This document shows positions 60,316-64,000 of a DNA stretch of 64,000 nt, piece by piece; within the stretch, counting starts at the first letter, position 1; each line of letters starts with the position of its first letter. This DNA comes from DATBFG01 sp036558645. Its GTDB lineage: Bacteria > Acidobacteriota > Terriglobia > Terriglobales > Acidobacteriaceae. The position numbers were made by a program, and so were the translations under genes. The notes under the pieces were generated by a model. It made no database searches. It was not told the DNA's origin and saw only the letters and a list, made by a program, of their open reading frames with translations. Where the stretch lies: positions 1 to 64,000 of the forward strand of contig DATBFG010000035.1 in NCBI GenBank assembly GCA_036558645.1. The letters are read 5' to 3'.

Positions 60316-61992
60316 ATGGCTAATCAGGTATACGACGTCATCGTAATTGGAACCGGCGCCGGCGGCGGCATGGCCATTAAGACGCTCTGCGAGGCAGGAC
60401 TGAAGGTTTGCGCCCTCAACGCTGGCAGGCGTCTTAACCCCGAAAAAGATTTTCGTAACCATCGCATGCCTTGGGAGATGAAGTTTCGCGGTTTTGGCGA
60501 TCCAGAGAAGAAGGCCGAATCAGTCGGGTTCATGGACAGCGAATGGGTTGAAGGCGTGTGGGAGCATGAACTCACTTTTACCACTGCGCCGGGATCGGTC
60601 TGGTTTTGGCCTCGCTGCAATGCAGTGGGTGGAAAGACAAATTTCTGGGGCCGTTCATCGGCCAGGTTTGGTGATATCGATTTTCGGGCAGCTTCGCTCG
60701 ATGGCGTCGATGTGGACTGGCCTCTCACCTACGAGGAAATTGCGCCTTACTACAGCCGCACCGAACGCATGATTGGAGTCTCAAGCTCCGTCCAGAACCG
60801 GCCCAGTAATCCCGATGGAGAGTACCTGCCTCCTTTTAACTTCCGCTGCCTCGATCACATTTTGCAGAAAGGTGCAGAGAAAGTTGGTGTCCCCTACCTT
60901 CACGATCGAATCTCCCAACTAACGGAGAATCATGAGGGCTATCCACAGTGTCATTTCTGCGGAGCTTGTACAACCGGATGCGATACGGGATCGTTCTTCT
61001 CGACGCCATGGCGTTTTCTCCCCAAGGCGGAAGCTACGAAGAATCTCGAGTTGCGCACCGACGCTCTGGCCAAGAATGTCCTGGTGGACGAGAACGGGAA
61101 GGCAAAAGGGGTCGCTTACATCGACCGGAAGACGAAGCAAGACGTGGAAGTGTATGGCAAGGCCGTGGTCGTGGCTGCATCGTGCATCGAGTCCACTCAC
61201 ATCATGCTGAATTCCAAATCCCGCCAATGGCCGACGGGGATTGCTAACTCGAGCGGCCAGCTCGGACGAAATCTGTGTGATCACCTCTACGGCGAGTCAG
61301 CCAGCGGCTACTTGCCGCAGCTTCTCGGTCAGCCGCCATTTCCCGATGGAGTAGGCGACAATACGATCGTCTGGATGCCACGCTGGCAAAATCTAAAGAA
61401 TCCTCGCGAAGAAAAGTTTATTCGTGGATATTCTGTCTACCCCGGCGGCGGCTGCAGTGAATATCCCTGGTATGCCACGCAAGCTGAGGGATTCGGCTCT
61501 GCCTACAAACGCGAGGTCAAGCGCCGTTACCCGACGCCAGTTAGCTTTACGATCCAAGCACCGTCGTTGCCACAAGACACGAACTTCGTCGATATAGATC
61601 CCATTGTGAAGGACGTTTATGGCATCCCGGCCGTCCGCATTCACTTCCAGTGGGACGAAAACGTGCTCAAAATGTGGGAGCATTCGAAACAGGTGTGTGC
61701 CGACGTCATACGTGCGGCCGGCGGCGTCTATGAGGATTCAGGGGAGTCGCCGGAGATCCCGGGATGGAGCCTGCACGAGGTCGGTACCTGCCGCATGGGA
61801 AACGATCCCAAACACTTTGTAACGAACCGCTTCGGTCAAACACACGATGTTTCAAACTTGTACGTCTGCGATGCCAGCGTATTTCTGAATCCCACTGACA
61901 AAACTACTACGATCAGCATCATGGCTTTTACGCTGCGTACCTGCGAACACATGATTGAGAACTTCCGGACTGGCGTTCATAAGCGCGCCTGA
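60316..61992 (+). CDS. GMC-family FAD oxidoreductase
   Basis: A 558-residue flavoprotein of the gluconate/fructose/2-keto-gluconate dehydrogenase type. FAD-binding VIVIGTGAGGGMA starts at residue 8; AVGGKTNFWGRSSARF is the second motif. A cysteine group CHFCGACTTGC near residue 215 marks the subset that may hold an extra metal/iron-sulfur site. Catalytic His lies in SLHEVGTCRMG and Asn in NPTDKTTTISIMAF. It probably oxidises a sugar or polyol in the periplasm after joint Tat export with the preceding subunit. The cytochrome subunit of the classic three-part enzyme is missing nearby. Confidence 0.9.
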   Translation: MANQVYDVIVIGTGAGGGMAIKTLCEAGLKVCALNAGRRLNPEKDFRNHRMPWEMKFRGFGDPEKKAESVGFMDSEWVEGVWEHELTFTTAPGSVWFWPRCNAVGGKTNFWGRSSARFGDIDFRAASLDGVDVDWPLTYEEIAPYYSRTERMIGVSSSVQNRPSNPDGEYLPPFNFRCLDHILQKGAEKVGVPYLHDRISQLTENHEGYPQCHFCGACTTGCDTGSFFSTPWRFLPKAEATKNLELRTDALAKNVLVDENGKAKGVAYIDRKTKQDVEVYGKAVVVAASCIESTHIMLNSKSRQWPTGIANSSGQLGRNLCDHLYGESASGYLPQLLGQPPFPDGVGDNTIVWMPRWQNLKNPREEKFIRGYSVYPGGGCSEYPWYATQAEGFGSAYKREVKRRYPTPVSFTIQAPSLPQDTNFVDIDPIVKDVYGIPAVRIHFQWDENVLKMWEHSKQVCADVIRAAGGVYEDSGESPEIPGWSLHEVGTCRMGNDPKHFVTNRFGQTHDVSNLYVCDASVFLNPTDKTTTISIMAFTLRTCEHMIENFRTGVHKRA

Positions 61993-62107
61993 ACGCTCAT
62001 CATCAAACTGATTGCAAGCGCAAGCTTAGGTTCAAAATGGACCGCATGTGCAGCGATTCGTGACCTCGACGCTTGCAGCAGTAATACAACAAAGGCTATA
62101 AGCAATT

Positions 62108-63619
62108 ATGGTGCGATTCCGCCCGGTATTTTTTCCCGCCATTCTGCTAGCTATCATCCTTCAATTTCCTTCTTTAGCAGCGGCATCGCAAACAGTCGCA
62201 ATCGACGTCACTGCTCCAGCCAAACCTTTCCCGCATTTTTGGGAGCAGACATTCGGGTCAGGACGGGCGATTCTCACTCTGCGCGAAAGCTATCGCAACG
62301 ACTTGCGCGACGTGAAGAAAATCACAGATTTCCAGTATGTGCGCTTTCACAACATCCTTCACGATGAAGTCGGCGTATACGACGAAGACGAACAAGGCAA
62401 TTCAGAGTACAACTTCTCCTACGTAGATCAGATTTACGACGGATTGTTGGAGAACGGCGTCCGACCCTTCCTAGAGATCAGCTTCATGCCGAAGAAGCTG
62501 GCGCTGCGCCCTCAGGACGTTCACCCCTTCTGGTATAAGCAGGTTGTCTCTCCGCCAAAGGACTATAAGAAGTGGGATGATTTGATGCGCGCCTTTGCGC
62601 AGCATCTTGTCGATCGCTATGGCATTGACGAGGTCGCGAAGTGGTATTTCGAAGTATGGAACGAGCCCAATATTGACTTCTGGAGCGGTGATCCGAAGCA
62701 GTCCACCTACTTTGAGCTGTACGATCACACGGCGCGCGCCCTGAAAGCCGTCAATACTAGGTTGCGCGTGGGAGGTCCATCAACCTCTTCCACACACTGG
62801 GTGGACGATTTCCTGCGCCATGTCAGCTCAGAGAACGTCCCGATTGATTTCGTGTCCAGCCACGGCTACGCCGATGACACGGTCGAGGATCTATTCGGCA
62901 CGCATGAAGATATTCCCTTGGACGAAAGAGTCTGTCGCGCCATCAAGAAGGTTCACGATCAAATCGCACAGTCGAAGTATCCACGCCTGGCCCTGATGTG
63001 GACGGAATGGAACGTCCCTTCCTTCGGAGAACTGCATGCGAGGGACACGGTCTATGTGGGCGCGGCGCTCGCCGATGACATCCGACAATGCGATGGCCTG
63101 GTTGACATGATGTCATTCTGGACATTCAGCGATGTCTTCGAGGAAGGCGGCCCAGGGAAAGAGCCGTTTAATGGCAGTTTTGGATTGATGGCACTCGGCG
63201 GGATTCGAAAACCCAGCTACAGCGGATTCGCCTTGCTTCACAAGCTGGGCAGCGAACGCATCCCGAGCGATGCAAAGAATGTGCTGGCTACTCGCCGTCC
63301 CGATGGAACGCTGGTGATTGCTGCCTGGAATCTTGTGGATCCAAATAAGCAAGGATCCATTGAAAAATTGACCGTGGTTTTGCGCGGCGTAAGCCCCACA
63401 AGTCGCATCCAAATCTCCCGCGTGGACCAGCAGCATTCAAACAGCAACGCGCTTTACAAGAAGATGGGCAGTCCGCGCTATCCATCGCGAAAACAGGTTG
63501 CAGAACTGAATCACGGAGCCGAATTGCTGTCACCTGAAACTCAAAGCTTGAAAGATGGCTCGATTGATCTACAGATTCCAGTAAACGGCCTGGTGTTGTT
63601 GGAAATATCTAAGAGGTAG
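62108..63619 (+). CDS. GH39-type beta-xylosidase, secreted
   Basis: A 503-residue glycosidase with a signal peptide (FPAILLAIILQFPSLAAA). The TIM barrel shows the acid/base Glu186 in FEVWNEPNIDFW and the nucleophile Glu300 in LMWTEWNVPSF, matching GH39 (xylosidase/iduronidase). A beta-sandwich follows (TLVIAAWNLVDP). It likely frees xylose from xylan-type oligosaccharides in the periplasm or outside. It follows the GMC gene after a 115-base gap and is followed at 15 bases by the GH3 gene, so the two hydrolases are probably co-expressed. Confidence 0.88.
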   Translation: MVRFRPVFFPAILLAIILQFPSLAAASQTVAIDVTAPAKPFPHFWEQTFGSGRAILTLRESYRNDLRDVKKITDFQYVRFHNILHDEVGVYDEDEQGNSEYNFSYVDQIYDGLLENGVRPFLEISFMPKKLALRPQDVHPFWYKQVVSPPKDYKKWDDLMRAFAQHLVDRYGIDEVAKWYFEVWNEPNIDFWSGDPKQSTYFELYDHTARALKAVNTRLRVGGPSTSSTHWVDDFLRHVSSENVPIDFVSSHGYADDTVEDLFGTHEDIPLDERVCRAIKKVHDQIAQSKYPRLALMWTEWNVPSFGELHARDTVYVGAALADDIRQCDGLVDMMSFWTFSDVFEEGGPGKEPFNGSFGLMALGGIRKPSYSGFALLHKLGSERIPSDAKNVLATRRPDGTLVIAAWNLVDPNKQGSIEKLTVVLRGVSPTSRIQISRVDQQHSNSNALYKKMGSPRYPSRKQVAELNHGAELLSPETQSLKDGSIDLQIPVNGLVLLEISKR

Positions 63620-63634
63620 CCGGTTCGAATTCAG

Positions 63635-64000
63635 ATGAGGATACGAAACGTGACCCGACATCTACGCACGGCAATTTTCCTTTTGTTGGTTTTCTGTCTC
63701 CCTCTTGCAGCACAGGTGTTCACGCAGTCTTCTCTTCCCTCGCGCCTGCCAGCAGGAACTGGCATATACGATCCAGCACTTGATGCAAAGGTCGATGCCC
63801 TGCTGAAGAGGATGACGCTAGAAGAGAAGGTTGGACAGACGGTGCAGTACTCTGCCGGTCAGCCTACAGGACCCGGCACAGGTCGAACCGACTATGAAGA
63901 CATGATCGTCAAGGGTCAGATCGGAGCCTTATTTAACGTCTCAACTGCCAAACAGACGAATGACTATCAGCGCCTCGCAGTCGAAAAATCGCGCTTACAT
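63635..64000 (+). CDS. GH3 beta-glucosidase/xylosidase, 3' partial
   Basis: ATG 63635 starts MRIRNVTRHLRTAIFLLLVF, a signal peptide ending at LPLAAQ. The next part, LDAKVDALLKRMTLEEKVGQT, is the typical N-terminal segment of GH3 enzymes, then GQIGALFNVS. The frame is open to the last base, so only 122 codons are visible and the catalytic Asp lies beyond the window. Its partner function with the GH39 enzyme just upstream points to xylan or glucan breakdown. Confidence 0.88.
   Translation, partial: MRIRNVTRHLRTAIFLLLVFCLPLAAQVFTQSSLPSRLPAGTGIYDPALDAKVDALLKRMTLEEKVGQTVQYSAGQPTGPGTGRTDYEDMIVKGQIGALFNVSTAKQTNDYQRLAVEKSRLH

Overview
The window looks like chromosomal DNA of a soil-type acidobacterium (Acidobacteriota, Terriglobia-like). 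This rests on a secreted protein of the VWFA-related type common in acidobacteria, a large sortilin-like beta-propeller protein, a DUF5818-like secreted protein, Omp85/TamB genes of a diderm cell, an ECF sigma/anti-sigma pair, and many secreted sugar enzymes. I see no tRNA, rRNA, CRISPR array, insertion sequence or prophage. The genes are densely packed with many ATGA-type overlaps. The first gene is cut at its 5' end and the last at its 3' end.

Region 1 (about 0.5-14.4 kb) is a glycan biosynthesis locus read leftward in two blocks. The right block (14433 to 9691) is one tightly overlapping operon: CgeB-like glycosyltransferase, sugar nucleotidyltransferase, PIG-L (LmbE) deacetylase, GT4 glycosyltransferase and BcsL/CelD-like acetyltransferase. 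The left block (5075 to 498) holds a dual-specificity phosphatase, a TIGR04290-like methyltransferase, a glycosidase-like protein whose barrel seems circularly permuted, a GT4 and a second CgeB-like transferase. A rightward island sits between them (5.2-8.9 kb): nucleotidyltransferase-like protein, metallophosphoesterase, DUF3309, ferritin-like protein, lone receiver and DUF5818-like protein.

Region 2 (14.7-24.1 kb) is a TamA/TamB envelope pair, followed by an overlapping two-part protein (phosphoribosyltransferase-like plus kinase-like) and a receiver-only response regulator. Region 3 (24.1-32.3 kb) is the glgX-treZ-treY operon turning glycogen into trehalose, with a divergent VWA protein. 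Region 4 (32.3-37.3 kb) is a membrane-linked formate dehydrogenase. Its catalytic subunit is a selenoprotein: an in-frame TGA is followed, after 11 nt, by a hairpin with a GGUCU loop very like the E. coli fdhF SECIS.

Region 5 (37.6-48.8 kb) is housekeeping or accessory: small zinc-ribbon-like and DUF3175 proteins, YbiT-type ABC-F, an ABC exporter, a sortilin-like propeller protein, a VOC protein, a CrtI-like oxidoreductase and a frameshifted SDR gene.

Region 6 (48.8-58.1 kb) is the most unusual part. Eight leftward genes run in a row: a calpain-like cysteine protease, a 680-residue protein with extreme Trp/Cys clusters, a DUF1360 membrane protein, an 82-residue protein, an ECF sigma factor, its zinc-finger anti-sigma, an unknown protein and a TPR-CHAT (caspase-fold) lipoprotein candidate. 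Two different cysteine-protease folds beside a transcriptional switch suggest an undescribed regulated system. Region 7 (58.4-64 kb) is sugar use: secreted aldose epimerase, a Tat-type gluconate-dehydrogenase subunit-3-like protein with a GMC oxidoreductase, a GH39 xylosidase and a partial GH3 enzyme.
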